From Lysobacteraceae bacterium (GTDB taxonomy: Bacteria; Pseudomonadota; Gammaproteobacteria; Xanthomonadales; Rhodanobacteraceae), in the NCBI GenBank assembly GCA_021372495.1, contig JAJFUF010000040.1, positions 62,001 through 126,000 of the forward strand: a stretch of DNA of 64,000 nucleotides, read 5' to 3'. The stretch's first letter is position 1. Each line of letters begins with the position of its first letter. Shown here in pieces: positions 7,245-16,731 of the stretch. The position numbers and the translations under genes were made by a program. The notes beneath the pieces are model-generated. The model did not search any database. It was not told the DNA's origin and saw only the letters and a program-made list of their open reading frames with translations.

Positions 7245-9728
7245 TCAGAAGTCCTGGGTAAAGCGGATGCCGATAGTCCGGGGCTGGTTGGTGACGGTGT
7301 ACACCTGTCCGTTCGGGTATTGCGGCACCACGTTGTGGGCGGCGCACACCGCCTCGGCACACTCGGTGTACTTGTTGATCTGCGCGCGCGTGTCGAACAC
7401 GTTGTTGAGATAGACGTCCACTGCCCAACGATCCTTGCGGATGCCGGCGGAGAGATCCAGCGTGGTGTAGGCGTCGAGCGTGCCCAGCAGGCTGCGTTCG
7501 TACAACCGGAGGTCGGATTGGCGCTCGCCGACATGCACGGCCGCGGCCTGCAGGAAGGCTTCCTTGTCGCCGATGTCGAAGGTGTAGCGCGCGAGCAGGT
7601 TGCCCTTGAGCCGCGGCGTCACCGGCAACTGGGTGCCCTTCGGCGCTTCCGGGGCCGGGCAGTCGGTCACCGGGGTGCCGTTGGCATCGGTGAAACCGCA
7701 GTAGTTCGCGGTCAGCTTGGCGTCGTAGAAAGCCAGGCCGGCACCGAGTTGCAGGTTGTAGGTGGCCGCCCAGTTCAGCTCGCTCTCCAGGCCGTTGATG
7801 CGCGCCTGGTTGGCGTTCTTGATCTCGGTGAGGCCGTTGGCGCCGAGGATGCTGAACTGGAAGTCCTTCCAGTCCTGGCTGAATACCGAACCGTTGAACG
7901 ACAGCCGGTTGTCCAGCCAGGTGGTCTTCCAGCCGGCCTCGTAGTTGGTCAGGAAGTCGGCCTTGTAGGGCGGCAGCGTGCCGCGGCGATTGATGCCGCC
8001 GGGGCGGAAGCCTTCCGAGCGGGTGACGTAGACCATCTTGCTGGGCGTGATCTGCCAGGTAAGGTTGACCTTGCCCAGCGAGCCGGTTTCCTTGACGCTC
8101 TTGTCGAAGTCCAGGCATGGCGCGCCGTGGAACGGCTCGGGCGAGATGCAGCCGGCCTCGCCGTAGCTGGAGCCCGGGAAGAACCCGGAGCTGAAGCCGA
8201 AGTAGCCGCCGAGGCTGTTGTTGGAACGGAAGTAGCGCCCGCCTACCGTCGCGGTGAGCGTCTCGGGAATCAGGTCGTAGGACAGCTCGCCGAACACCGC
8301 CTCGTCGCGGTCGATGCGCACCTGCTTGGTCAGCCACAGCGTGTTGGGCCAACCGGGGGTCGAGAGGCTGTCGGCCAGGTTGTTGACCTTGTACTCCTGC
8401 TGGATGTCGTGAAGCTGGCGCTCCCAGAACACGCCCGCGACCAGGCGCAGGCGCTCATCGGCCGGCGAGGCGATGCGCAGTTCGTGGCTCTTCTTGGTGT
8501 AGCGGTCCAGTCCTGGGATGTACTGCGACGGATTGATCAGGTTGCCGCTGTTGTCGTAGAGGTACGCGCCGTAGCCGTACAGGGTGTCGTACCAGAACGA
8601 ATAGTCGCTGTAGTCGTTGTGCTCGTCCGTGGAGCGCCGCAGGAAGGCCCCGGAGTAAGTCACGTCGAAAATGCCGATCTTGCCTTCCACCGTCATCGCC
8701 GCCTGCCACCAGCGGTCGGTCGTCTTCTCGGGATAGAAGTGGTTGATTTCGAGGTCGCCGATCGCCGGGTCGAAGGCGAAGTTGCCGTTGACGACCGAGC
8801 GCTGTCCCATGACCGTCGGGCTGATCGACCAGTCGTCGTTGAGATTGATCTTCAGCGCCGCGCGCGCACCGGTGATGTCGGCGTCGTTGTAGTTGTTCCT
8901 GGCCAGCCCGGTGCACTCCAGTAGCGGCGTCGACGCACAGTTCTTCGCGTTGCTGACGGTGATGCCGGAGGTCGGGAAGGTGCGCGTGCCCACCGTGTTG
9001 TCGATGTAGCCGGCATCGTGCTCGTGCCAGCCGACCAGGCGGATCGCCGAGTTGGTGGAGATCGGGATGTTGACCATGCCCTCGGCGGTGTAGCCGACGC
9101 CGCCGCCGTCGACCGCGTTGGTGCCGACGCTGTAGTTGGCGGCGTAACCGCTCGGGTCGGGCTTGTTGGTGATGATGCGCAGCGCGCCCGCTTCCGCGCT
9201 GGCGCCGTACAGCGTGCCCTGCGGGCCGGCCAGGGCCTCGACGCGGGCGATGTCGTACATGTGGATGTCGAGCGGGCCCTGGATCGTGGTCACCGGCTGC
9301 TCGTCGAGGTACACGCCGACGCTGGGCAGCGAGCCGGAATGGTTGCCGTCGCCGCCGCTGGCCACGCCGCGCATGTAGATCTGGGCGAAGCCGGGACCGA
9401 ACGTCTGGTAGGCGACGCTGGGCAGGTACTTCACGTAGTCGTCGAAGTTCTTGACGTGCAGTTCCTCGAGCTTCTCCGTGCCCAGCACCTGGATGCTGAC
9501 CGGCACTTTCTGCAGGTTTTCGGTGCGCTTCTGCGCAGTCACGATCACCGATTCCAGCGTCGCGGCCTTCTGCTCCGCGGGCGGCGTCGTTGCCGGCGCC
9601 TGGGTCTGGCCGGCGTCCTGCGCGAAGGCCGGCGAAGTCATGGCGAGACAGATCGCCGCGGCGAGCGGCAGTCGGGTCAGCCTCGCCCGTTGCGTTCTGG
9701 CTGGTTGTCTGAACTTGGTGCTGTGCAT
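7245..9728 (-). CDS. TonB-dependent outer-membrane receptor
   Basis: An 827-residue receptor with a signal peptide (cut after AFA, about residue 36), a TonB box ESVIVTAQKR, a plug domain (PVSIQVL through VEALAGPQGTLYGA) and a beta-barrel ending in the terminal phenylalanine IRFTQDF. The ligand is unknown; the motif set is that of the broad receptor group used for sugars, peptides and siderophores alike. ATG 9728 is used because the alternative GTG at 9740 lies inside the purine-rich GTGGGGGAA ribosome binding site. It starts 38 bp after the TPR-sulfotransferase gene and is the last gene of that minus-strand group, before a terminator. Confidence 0.92.
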   Translation of the reverse strand: MHSTKFRQPARTQRARLTRLPLAAAICLAMTSPAFAQDAGQTQAPATTPPAEQKAATLESVIVTAQKRTENLQKVPVSIQVLGTEKLEELHVKNFDDYVKYLPSVAYQTFGPGFAQIYMRGVASGGDGNHSGSLPSVGVYLDEQPVTTIQGPLDIHMYDIARVEALAGPQGTLYGASAEAGALRIITNKPDPSGYAANYSVGTNAVDGGGVGYTAEGMVNIPISTNSAIRLVGWHEHDAGYIDNTVGTRTFPTSGITVSNAKNCASTPLLECTGLARNNYNDADITGARAALKINLNDDWSISPTVMGQRSVVNGNFAFDPAIGDLEINHFYPEKTTDRWWQAAMTVEGKIGIFDVTYSGAFLRRSTDEHNDYSDYSFWYDTLYGYGAYLYDNSGNLINPSQYIPGLDRYTKKSHELRIASPADERLRLVAGVFWERQLHDIQQEYKVNNLADSLSTPGWPNTLWLTKQVRIDRDEAVFGELSYDLIPETLTATVGGRYFRSNNSLGGYFGFSSGFFPGSSYGEAGCISPEPFHGAPCLDFDKSVKETGSLGKVNLTWQITPSKMVYVTRSEGFRPGGINRRGTLPPYKADFLTNYEAGWKTTWLDNRLSFNGSVFSQDWKDFQFSILGANGLTEIKNANQARINGLESELNWAATYNLQLGAGLAFYDAKLTANYCGFTDANGTPVTDCPAPEAPKGTQLPVTPRLKGNLLARYTFDIGDKEAFLQAAAVHVGERQSDLRLYERSLLGTLDAYTTLDLSAGIRKDRWAVDVYLNNVFDTRAQINKYTECAEAVCAAHNVVPQYPNGQVYTVTNQPRTIGIRFTQDF

Positions 9729-9766
9729 CGGTTCCCCCACTCTGTGATGATCGTCAGTAGGAAGTG

Positions 9767-11800
9767 CTAGATCGCTTCAGATTCCGGCACGTCGGGATAA
9801 CGCTCCAGTACGGACCCCAGTGCCGATTGCAAAGGCGCCAGCCATGGCGCGTAGTGCTGCCAGTGATCCACGCCTTCGCGATAGATCGGCCTGCGCACCT
9901 GTTCCGAACTCGCCGTGCGCACCGGCCGCGCGTTTTCGAAGAATCGCAGGCAGGATTCCTCGAACGGCAGGCCGCAATACCCGAGCAGGCGCCGCACCTC
10001 GCCCTCGGTGTCCTCGACCATGCGCTCGTAGAAGACGCGGTGGATGCGCCCCGGCAACACGGTGTCGAAGTGCGCCATCAGCGCGACGTAGTCGCGGTAG
10101 TAGCGGCCGAGATCCTCGAGGCTGTAGCTGAAGCTCTGCCCGCGCGCGAAGTGCTGCTTGAAGCCGGAGAAGCAGCAGGCCAGCGGATGCCGGCGCGCGT
10201 CGATGATCTTCGCGTTCGGCAGCATCAGGTGGATCAGGCCGACGTGCATGAAGTTGTTCGGCATCTTGTCGATGAACAAAGGCGCCGAGGTCTTGCGCTG
10301 GATGCGGGTGTGGGCAAGGTAGCGCTCGCCCAGCGCGCGCAGCGCGTCGGCGTCGAGCGCGGCGAGCGCGTCGTGGTAAGGCATGTCGCTGTCGACGCCG
10401 CCCTGCTCGCGCAGCGCGCGCGTGATCGAGGTGACCTCGGGCAGCTCCATCGTGCCCTCGACCTGGCTGTGGCTGGCCAGGATCTGCTCGATCAGGGTGG
10501 AGCCGGCGCGCGGCAGGCCGACGATGAAGATCGGATCGCGCGCCTGGCTGCCGGCGCCGGCGCGCGCGGCGAAGAACTCGCGCGTGTAGCGCTCGCGGAT
10601 GTGGCGCACGCGCGCGCGGGTGTCGTCGGCGCTGTAGTGCAGTTGCGCGCGGCGGATCGCGTTGCCCTGCGCGTAGTGCCGGAAGGAAGGCTCGTACTCG
10701 CCGGCGTCCTCGAGCGCCTTGCCGATGGCGAACTCCAGGTGCAGGCGGTCGTCGTCGCCCAGGTCGGTGCGCGCCAGTTGCCGGCGCATCGTGGCGAGGT
10801 CGTCGGCGTCGAAGCGGAAGGTCTTGAGGTTGGCCAGGCTCCACCAGACTTCGCCGAAGGACGGCTCGAGCTGCAGGCTGCGGCGGTAGGCGGCGATGGC
10901 GCGCTGCGTATGGCCGGCGGTCTTCAGCGCATGGCCGTAGCTCATCCAGACCTTCGGGTTGCGCGGGTAGTGCTCCAGCAGGTCGGCATAGATGCGGATG
11001 GCGGGCTCGTAGTCGCCGATCCGGCACAGCACCACCGCCTTGAGGTTGCGGTAGCCGGGATGGGCCGGATCCACCGCCAGCAGGCGCTCGACCTCGGCCA
11101 GCGACTGCTCGGGCTGGTTGTTGCGGTGCAGGACCAGGGCGTAGTTCAGGCGCGCGGCGTGGAAGCTCGGCGCCAGCTCCAGGCAGCGCGCAAGCAGGTT
11201 GAGCGCGTCCTCGTTGCGGCCCAGGCGGGCGGCGACCTCGGCGAGCATGCGGATCGCGGCGACGTCGGTCGGCGCCTGCTTCAGGTGCTCGCGCAGCAGT
11301 GCCTCGGCCTCGGGAATGCGGTTCTCGACCAGCGCGGTGGCGGCGGCCAGCAGGCGCGGGTCGCGGGTGGAATGGCGGACGTGGTTGGCGTAGGCGGCGT
11401 CGGCGTCGGCGTGTTCGCCGGCGGCCATGAGGTGGTCGCCGAGCGCGCGCCAGGCCTGCGGCAGATCGGGCTTCAGCGCCACCGCGCGACGCAGCGCGTC
11501 GATCGCTTCCTGGCCGCGCCCGCTGAGCCCCAGGGCCAGGCCGAGGTCGAGGTGCGCGAGCGCCCAGTTCGGCTGGGCCCCGGCCAGCGGTTCGAGGATC
11601 CCGAGCGCGCCCAGCACATCGCCCTGCGCCGCGCGCGCCGCCGCCAGCAGTCGCAACGCGACTGGGTGACCCGCGGCCACCGCGAGGATCTCCGTCGCCT
11701 GTTCGGCGGCCAGCGCGGGATTGCTGTCCAGCAGGCGCGCCGCGTGGGCCAGCGCCTGCTCCAGCGTGCCGGTGGCGGCCGAGCTCGTCACGGTTCGCAC
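9767..11800 (-). CDS. TPR-repeat sulfotransferase family protein
   Basis: A 677-residue two-part protein. The first 420 residues or so are tetratricopeptide repeats (for example PNWALAHLDLGLALG and NPKVWMSYGHALKTAG). The C-terminal part is a sulfotransferase with the PAPS 5'-phosphosulfate loop FIVGLPRAGSTLIEQIL and the downstream KMPNNFMHVG segment. It has no signal peptide. The acceptor substrate is unknown. The start is GTG at 11800, with a GTG at 11791 as the alternative. It lies just upstream of a TonB receptor, with the exported M20 peptidase gene 88 bp before it, so all may be read together. Confidence 0.88.
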   Translation of the reverse strand: MRTVTSSAATGTLEQALAHAARLLDSNPALAAEQATEILAVAAGHPVALRLLAAARAAQGDVLGALGILEPLAGAQPNWALAHLDLGLALGLSGRGQEAIDALRRAVALKPDLPQAWRALGDHLMAAGEHADADAAYANHVRHSTRDPRLLAAATALVENRIPEAEALLREHLKQAPTDVAAIRMLAEVAARLGRNEDALNLLARCLELAPSFHAARLNYALVLHRNNQPEQSLAEVERLLAVDPAHPGYRNLKAVVLCRIGDYEPAIRIYADLLEHYPRNPKVWMSYGHALKTAGHTQRAIAAYRRSLQLEPSFGEVWWSLANLKTFRFDADDLATMRRQLARTDLGDDDRLHLEFAIGKALEDAGEYEPSFRHYAQGNAIRRAQLHYSADDTRARVRHIRERYTREFFAARAGAGSQARDPIFIVGLPRAGSTLIEQILASHSQVEGTMELPEVTSITRALREQGGVDSDMPYHDALAALDADALRALGERYLAHTRIQRKTSAPLFIDKMPNNFMHVGLIHLMLPNAKIIDARRHPLACCFSGFKQHFARGQSFSYSLEDLGRYYRDYVALMAHFDTVLPGRIHRVFYERMVEDTEGEVRRLLGYCGLPFEESCLRFFENARPVRTASSEQVRRPIYREGVDHWQHYAPWLAPLQSALGSVLERYPDVPESEAI

Positions 11801-11888
11801 GCCCGCGACGGCACGGCGCGCAGGTCCGCGCCGAGGGTCGGGCGATGCGACGGGTGTGCAGCGCGTTGCATGGGGCGGCAGCAGCTCC

Positions 11889-13286
11889 TTAAAGTTCCTT
11901 TAACAATCTATAGTCAAATTCCAGCGACCGGTAGTAGGCATCGACCAAAATACGTTCGTCCTGGCCGTGCGAACGGTCGTCGTCGACGTCGTAGGCGATC
12001 CCGTTGAAGACGTAGGACGGCATCCCCGCCGCGCGCAGGAACACGCTGTCGGAAGCGCCGGCGGACATATAGGGCGACACCGGGATCGGCCCCCAGAGCC
12101 CGCGCGCCACCTTGGCGACTCGTGCGAACAGCGCCTCGTCCACCGGACTGGGCGGGCTGGGCTGCGGCGGCGCGACGCGGGCGATCTCGACGCCGGGGTC
12201 GGCCACGGCCTGGCGCAGCGCCGCATCCACGCGATCCGGGTCCTCGTCCGGCAGCAGGCGGCAGTTGACCGTGGCGCGCGCCATCTGCGGCAGCGCGTTC
12301 TCGGCGTGCCCGCCCGCGAGCAGCGTCGGCACGCAGGTCGTGCGCAACTGCGCGTTGTTGTAGGCGGAGGACGCCGCCAGCCGCGCCAGCGCCGCGGGAT
12401 CGGACGGCGCGCGGGCGACGGCGCGCATGTCGGCCGCCATCGCGCCCGTGTAGTCCTTCGCCAGCGTCGCGTAGTAGCCGCGCGTGGCCGCGTTGCTGCG
12501 CAGCGGGAACTGCAGCGCCGACAGCCGTTCCAGCCCCTTGGCGAGTCGATAGATCGCGTTGTCGGGCGTCGGCAGCGAACTGTGCCCACCGGGGTTGTGC
12601 ACGGTCAGGGTGTAGCTCAGATAGACCTTCTCCGCGGTTTCCACCGACAGCACGGCCGGCTTGCCGCCGCGGATCTCGGGGCCGCCGCCGTCGACGTTGA
12701 TCGAATAGGCAGAACGGATCAGCTCGGGCCGGTGCGCCAGCAGCCACTGCACGCCGTTGGCGACGCCGTCTTCCTCGCCGGCGGTGAGCGCGAGGATGTA
12801 GTCGCCCTTCGGCACGAAATGTTCGCGGTGCAGGCGCAGCAGCGTCTCGACCAGGCCGACGCCGGCGCCCTTGATGTCCATGGTGCCGCGGCCGTAGAAG
12901 TAGCCGTCGCGCTCGGTCAGCGCGAACGGGTCGACGTGCCAGTCCCCGCGCCGTGCCTCGACCACGTCGAGATGCGCCAGCAGCAGGATCGGCTCGCGTC
13001 CGCCGTGGCCGCGCAGGCGCACCACCAGGTTGCGCCGGCGCGGATCGTCGCCGACCACCTGCACGTCCGCCGGCGCGAAGCCGGCGTCGAGGAAGCGCCG
13101 GGCGAGCTTTTTCGCCGCCACCGTGGTGCTGCCGTGTTCGGCGGTGGTGTCGATGGCGATCAGCTCGCCGAGCAGCTCGCGGCCCAGCGTGCGGTCGGCC
13201 TGCGGCGCCGTGTCGGCGGCGTGGCCGGCCAGCGGCAGCAGCAGCGCCAGCGCAGCGACGATGGGCAAGGAAGCGGTTCGGTTCAT
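11889..13286 (-). CDS. exported M20 family metallopeptidase
   Basis: A 465-residue dinuclear zinc carboxypeptidase or dipeptidase with a signal peptide cut after GHA (about residue 23), so periplasmic or secreted. Zinc ligands and catalytic residues: His105 and Asp107 in [11 protein letters not shown], Asp137 in GRGTMDIKG, Glu171/Glu172 in TAGEEDG and Asp199 in NVDGGG; the dimerisation domain begins near NPGGHSSLP. Its ATG overlaps the stop of the thiolase gene (ATGA), so the two are translationally coupled. It likely trims peptides outside the cytoplasm; the exact substrate is not known. Confidence 0.92.
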   Translation of the reverse strand: MNRTASLPIVAALALLLPLAGHAADTAPQADRTLGRELLGELIAIDTTAEHGSTTVAAKKLARRFLDAGFAPADVQVVGDDPRRRNLVVRLRGHGGREPILLLAHLDVVEARRGDWHVDPFALTERDGYFYGRGTMDIKGAGVGLVETLLRLHREHFVPKGDYILALTAGEEDGVANGVQWLLAHRPELIRSAYSINVDGGGPEIRGGKPAVLSVETAEKVYLSYTLTVHNPGGHSSLPTPDNAIYRLAKGLERLSALQFPLRSNAATRGYYATLAKDYTGAMAADMRAVARAPSDPAALARLAASSAYNNAQLRTTCVPTLLAGGHAENALPQMARATVNCRLLPDEDPDRVDAALRQAVADPGVEIARVAPPQPSPPSPVDEALFARVAKVARGLWGPIPVSPYMSAGASDSVFLRAAGMPSYVFNGIAYDVDDDRSHGQDERILVDAYYRSLEFDYRLLKEL

Positions 13287-14491
13287 GGACGCTCCAGTGC
13301 CAGGGCCAGCCCCTGGCCGACGCCGATGCACAGGCTGACCAGCGCGCGGCGCTGGCGGTGGCGGCGCAGGGCGAATGCCGCCGTCATCGCCAGGCGCGCG
13401 CCGCTGGCGCCGAGCGGGTGGCCGAGCGCGATCGCGCCGCCGTTGGCGTTGACGCGATCGGCGCCGTCGGGCAGGTCGAGCGCGCGCGTGCAGGCGAGCA
13501 CCTGCGCGGCGAACGCTTCGTTGATCTCGATGCGGTCGAAGTCGGACAGGCCGAGGCCGGTGCGCGCCAGCAGCTTGCGGATCGCCGGCACCGGGCCGAT
13601 GCCCATCACGCGCGGCGCGACGCCGGCCGAGGCCATGCCGACGACGCGCGCCAGCGGTTCGAGGCCGTGCCGCGCCAGCGCCGCCTCCGAGGCCAGCAGC
13701 ACGGCGGCGGCGCCGTCGTTGAGGCCCGAGGCGTTGCCGGCGGTGATGCTGGTGCCGGGGCCGAGCAGCGGCTTGAGCGCGGCCAGCTTCGCCGCCGTGG
13801 TATCGGCGCGCGGATGCTCGTCGACCTGCACGACGACCGTTTCCCTGCCGCGCGGCGCGTGCACGGCGGTGATTTCCTCCGCCAGCCAGCCCTGTGCTTG
13901 CGCGTTCGCGGCGCGCTGCTGGCTGCGCAGGGCGTAGGCGTCCTGGCTGTCGCGGTCGATGCCGCGCTCGCGCGCAAGGTTCTCGGCGGTCTGCGTCATC
14001 GAGTCGATGCCGTAGCCGGCCTGCATGCGCGGGTTGACCAGGCGCCAGCCGAGCGTGGTGTCCTCGAGCTTCTGCCCGCGCGCGTAGGCGCCGTCGGCCT
14101 TGGCCATCACGTAGGGCGCGCGGGTCATGCTCTCGACGCCGCCGGCGATCACCAGCTCGGCCTCGCCGCAGGCGATCGCGCGCGCGGCCTGGCCGATGGC
14201 TTCGAGGCCGGACGCGCACAGCCGGTTGACGGTGACCGCGGAAACGCTCTCCGGCAGCCCGGACAGCAGCACGGCCATGCGCGCGACGTTGCGGTTGTCC
14301 TCGCCGGACTGGTTGGCGCAGCCCAGGATCACCTCGTCCAGCGCCGCTCCGTCCAGCGCGGGATGGCGCGCCAGCAGCGCCGCGATCGGCAGCGCGGCGA
14401 GATCGTCGGCGCGCACGCCGGCCAGCGCGCCGCCGAGGCGGCCGAACGGGGTGCGCGTCGCGTCGACCAGGTAGGCGCTACTCATAGGCAT
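13283..14491 (-). CDS. pcaF: 3-oxoadipyl-CoA thiolase
   Basis: A 402-residue thiolase with Cys92 in [19 protein letters not shown], and the second cysteine in [15 protein letters not shown]. The CIGVGQG signature and length fit PcaF/PaaJ-type enzymes that split 3-oxoadipyl-CoA into succinyl-CoA and acetyl-CoA, and differ from the GGGEATA of the acetoacetyl-CoA thiolase at 5342. The start is either 14491 or 14485 (MPMSS), overlapping the IclR stop by 8-14 bp. The divergent catI/catJ genes make its substrate, so the two arms of the locus complete 3-oxoadipate breakdown. Confidence 0.9.
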   Translation of the reverse strand: MPMSSAYLVDATRTPFGRLGGALAGVRADDLAALPIAALLARHPALDGAALDEVILGCANQSGEDNRNVARMAVLLSGLPESVSAVTVNRLCASGLEAIGQAARAIACGEAELVIAGGVESMTRAPYVMAKADGAYARGQKLEDTTLGWRLVNPRMQAGYGIDSMTQTAENLARERGIDRDSQDAYALRSQQRAANAQAQGWLAEEITAVHAPRGRETVVVQVDEHPRADTTAAKLAALKPLLGPGTSITAGNASGLNDGAAAVLLASEAALARHGLEPLARVVGMASAGVAPRVMGIGPVPAIRKLLARTGLGLSDFDRIEINEAFAAQVLACTRALDLPDGADRVNANGGAIALGHPLGASGARLAMTAAFALRRHRQRRALVSLCIGVGQGLALALERP

Positions 14492-15296
14492 GCTTCATCG
14501 CCAGGTGCGGCAGCCAGCCGACGCGCCGGATCGCCTGCTCGATGGCCTGCTGAGCCTCGCGCAGCGCCGGCAGGATCTGCTTCACCGCGCGCGCGGGGGC
14601 TTCCTCGCTGTACGGCATGCCGACGTTCAGCGCGGCGACGACGCGGCCGTCGCCGGCGCGGATCGGCACCGCGATCGAACACAGCCCCGGCTCCAGTTCG
14701 CGCACGACCAGCGCGTAACCCTGTTCGCGCACGCGTCGCAGTTCCGCCTTCAGCGCGCTTGCGGTGCGGATCGTCTGCGGCGTGTAGGCGCGGAATTTCT
14801 GCGCGCGCAGCCAGCGCGCCAGCTCGACCTCGGACAGGTCGGCCAGCATCACCCGCCCCATCGAGGCCGCGAACGCCGGCAGGCGCGCGCCCACGCCCAG
14901 CGCCACGCTCATCACGCGGCGCACCGGCACGCGCAGCACGTAGACGATGTCGCTGCCGTCCAGCACCGCCATCGAGCACGACTCGCCGACGCGCTGCGCC
15001 AGCAGCTCCATGCTCTGCTGCGCCAGCTCGGTCAGGTCCAGCGAGCTCAAGTAGCTGTAGCCCAGTTCCAGCACGCGCGGAGTCAGGAAGAAGCTGCGGC
15101 CACGGCTGCCGACGTAGCCGAGGTGCTGCAGCGTCAGCAGCAGGCGGCGCGCCACCGCGCGCGACAGGCCGGTGCTCTCGGCGACCTGCGACAGGCTGGG
15201 GCTGGGTTGATCGCGGTCGAAGGCGCGCAGCACCCTGAGGCCGCGCGCCAGCGATTGCACGTAGTCCGCGCTGTCCTCGAAGGAGGTCGTTGTCAT
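14478..15296 (-). CDS. IclR family regulator of the PcaR type
   Basis: A 272-residue regulator. The N-terminal winged helix is at about residues 12-70 (LSQVAESTGLSRAVARRLLL), and the IclR effector domain follows (CSIAVPIRAGDGRVVAALNV). The order of genes and the binding-site sequence point to the PcaR/PcaU branch, which senses 3-oxoadipate. It overlaps pcaF and is divergent from the aminotransferase operon across a 105-bp gap holding two PcaR-like boxes. ATG 15296 has an AAGGAGG about ten bases upstream in the minus strand's leader. Calling it PcaR-like is inference from family plus context. Confidence 0.88.
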   Translation of the reverse strand: MTTTSFEDSADYVQSLARGLRVLRAFDRDQPSPSLSQVAESTGLSRAVARRLLLTLQHLGYVGSRGRSFFLTPRVLELGYSYLSSLDLTELAQQSMELLAQRVGESCSMAVLDGSDIVYVLRVPVRRVMSVALGVGARLPAFAASMGRVMLADLSEVELARWLRAQKFRAYTPQTIRTASALKAELRRVREQGYALVVRELEPGLCSIAVPIRAGDGRVVAALNVGMPYSEEAPARAVKQILPALREAQQAIEQAIRRVGWLPHLAMKHAYE

Positions 15297-15312
15297 ACGC
15301 CACGGAGGTCCA

Positions 15313-15318
15313 TTGACA
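15313..15318 (+). promoter_or_regulatory. -35 element TTGACA of the divergent operon
   Basis: A perfect TTGACA lies 84 bp before the aminotransferase start. The hexamer 17 bp downstream (15336-15341, TTCCAA) is a poor -10, which would fit a promoter that needs an activator bound at the adjoining boxes. Confidence 0.4.
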
Positions 15319-15344
15319 GGCCGAGCGTAGAAGGTTTCCAATGG

Positions 15345-15378
15345 GTTCGCAATACGAATTCCTGTTCGATTATCGAAC
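15345..15378. promoter_or_regulatory. two tandem PcaR-like IclR operator boxes
   Basis: Box 2 (15364-15378) reads GTTCGATTATCGAAC, a perfect 15-nt palindrome. Box 1 (15345-15359) reads GTTCGCAATACGAAT and keeps the GTTCG and CGAA arms. Their centres are 19 bp apart, about two helical turns, so both would be on the same face. The known Pseudomonas putida PcaR box is GTTCGATAATCGCAC, which differs from box 2 at only three positions (15371, 15376 and 15377). The pair lies between the IclR gene and the operon it is likely to control. Confidence 0.75.
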
Positions 15379-15401
15379 AAATCGGATCCGGGGGAACACG
15401 C

Positions 15402-16721
15402 TTGGCAAGCGAACGCGACAGCGTCCTGCACAGCTGGTGCGTGCAGTCGGAATGGCGGGCGCCGACCGTGGTCGGCGGCCGCGGCGCGTGGCTGGAACTG
15501 GAGGACGGACGCAGCGTCCTCGACATGAGCAGCCTGGCCGAATGCAGCAACCTCGGCCACCAGCACCCGGCCGTGGTCGAGGCGATCCGCCGGCAGGCGC
15601 AGCAGCTTTGCTTCGTCACCTCGGCCTGGGGCGCGCAGCCGCGCGCGGCGCTGGCCGAGGCGCTGCTGGAAAAATCCGGCTTCGACGGCGGACGCGTGTT
15701 CTTCACCCTCGCCGGCGCCGACGCCAACGAGAACGCGGTGAAGTTCGCGCGCCAGGCCAGCGGCAAGCCGCGCGGCCGCATCATCGCGCGCGACCGTTCC
15801 TACCACGGCGCCAGCTACGCCTGCATGGCGCTCTCGGGCGACGCGCGCACGCGTCCCCAGGCCGATCCCGAAGCCTTCGGCGTGCTGCGCGTGCCGCCGC
15901 CGTATGCCTACCGCTGTCCGTTCGGCAGCGCGGACGCGCCGACCTGCGGAACGCGCGCGGCCGCGGCCGTGGCCGAAACCATCGATCGCCACGGCGCGGA
16001 GACGGTTGCCGCGGTGCTGATGGAAGCCGATGCCGGCACCAACGGTATCGTCGCGCCGGACAGCTACTGGCCCGCGCTGCGCGAAGCGACCCGCGCGCGC
16101 GGCGTCTGGCTGATCGCCGACGAGGTGATGAGCGGCTTCGGCCGCTGCGGCGAATGGTTCGCCTGGCAGCGCCACGGCGAGGCCGGCCGGCCGGACCTGA
16201 TGACGCTGGCGAAGGGCCTGACCGGCGCGCACCTGCCGCTCGGCGCGGTGGTGCTGTCGGCCGCGGTTGCCGCCAGGCTGCAACACGAGATGCTCTACAC
16301 CGGCCTGACCTACTGCGGACATCCGCTGTCCTGCGCGGCGGGGCTGGCGGCGCTGCGCGCCTACGAGGACGAGGGCCTGATCGCGCGCTCGCGCGCGCTG
16401 GGCGCGCGCATGCTGACCGAACTGCAGGCGCTGCAATCGCGCCACGCCGTCATCGGCGACGTGCGCGGCGGCCACGGCCTGTTCGCGGTGCTGGAACTGG
16501 TCGCCGACCGCACCACGCGCGAGCCGCTGGCGCCGTGGCCGCAGGCCGCGCCGGCGCTGCGCGCACTGGTCGAGGCGGCGATGGCCGAGGGCGTGTCCTT
16601 CGCCACACGCGGCAACCTGATCCTGCTGGCGCCGCCGCTGGTGATCGAGGAGCAGGCGCTGGCCGACGCGCTGGCGCTGCTGGATCGCCTGCTGGCGCGC
16701 TTCTTCCCTTCCGCTTCCTGA
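15402..16721 (+). CDS. class III (omega-amino) aminotransferase
   Basis: A 439-residue PLP enzyme moving an amino group from a terminal (omega) carbon, or from a beta-amino acid, to pyruvate or 2-oxoglutarate and leaving an aldehyde or ketone. The PLP-binding lysine is Lys271 in LMTLAKGLTG, preceded by the WLIADEVMSGFGR aspartate motif. A TTG start at 15402 is chosen because GGGGGAAC lies six bases upstream and the protein (LASERDSVLHSW) then begins where family members do. It is the first gene of a packed plus-strand operon, ten bases before the aldehyde dehydrogenase that could oxidise its product. The substrate is not determined. Confidence 0.87.
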   Translation: MASERDSVLHSWCVQSEWRAPTVVGGRGAWLELEDGRSVLDMSSLAECSNLGHQHPAVVEAIRRQAQQLCFVTSAWGAQPRAALAEALLEKSGFDGGRVFFTLAGADANENAVKFARQASGKPRGRIIARDRSYHGASYACMALSGDARTRPQADPEAFGVLRVPPPYAYRCPFGSADAPTCGTRAAAAVAETIDRHGAETVAAVLMEADAGTNGIVAPDSYWPALREATRARGVWLIADEVMSGFGRCGEWFAWQRHGEAGRPDLMTLAKGLTGAHLPLGAVVLSAAVAARLQHEMLYTGLTYCGHPLSCAAGLAALRAYEDEGLIARSRALGARMLTELQALQSRHAVIGDVRGGHGLFAVLELVADRTTREPLAPWPQAAPALRALVEAAMAEGVSFATRGNLILLAPPLVIEEQALADALALLDRLLARFFPSAS

Positions 16722-16731
16722 GGAGACGCCG

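Noticed and set aside
13283..14491. Second acetoacetyl-CoA thiolase
   Set aside because: The CIGVGQG end motif and the divergent catI/catJ genes favour 3-oxoadipyl-CoA thiolase.
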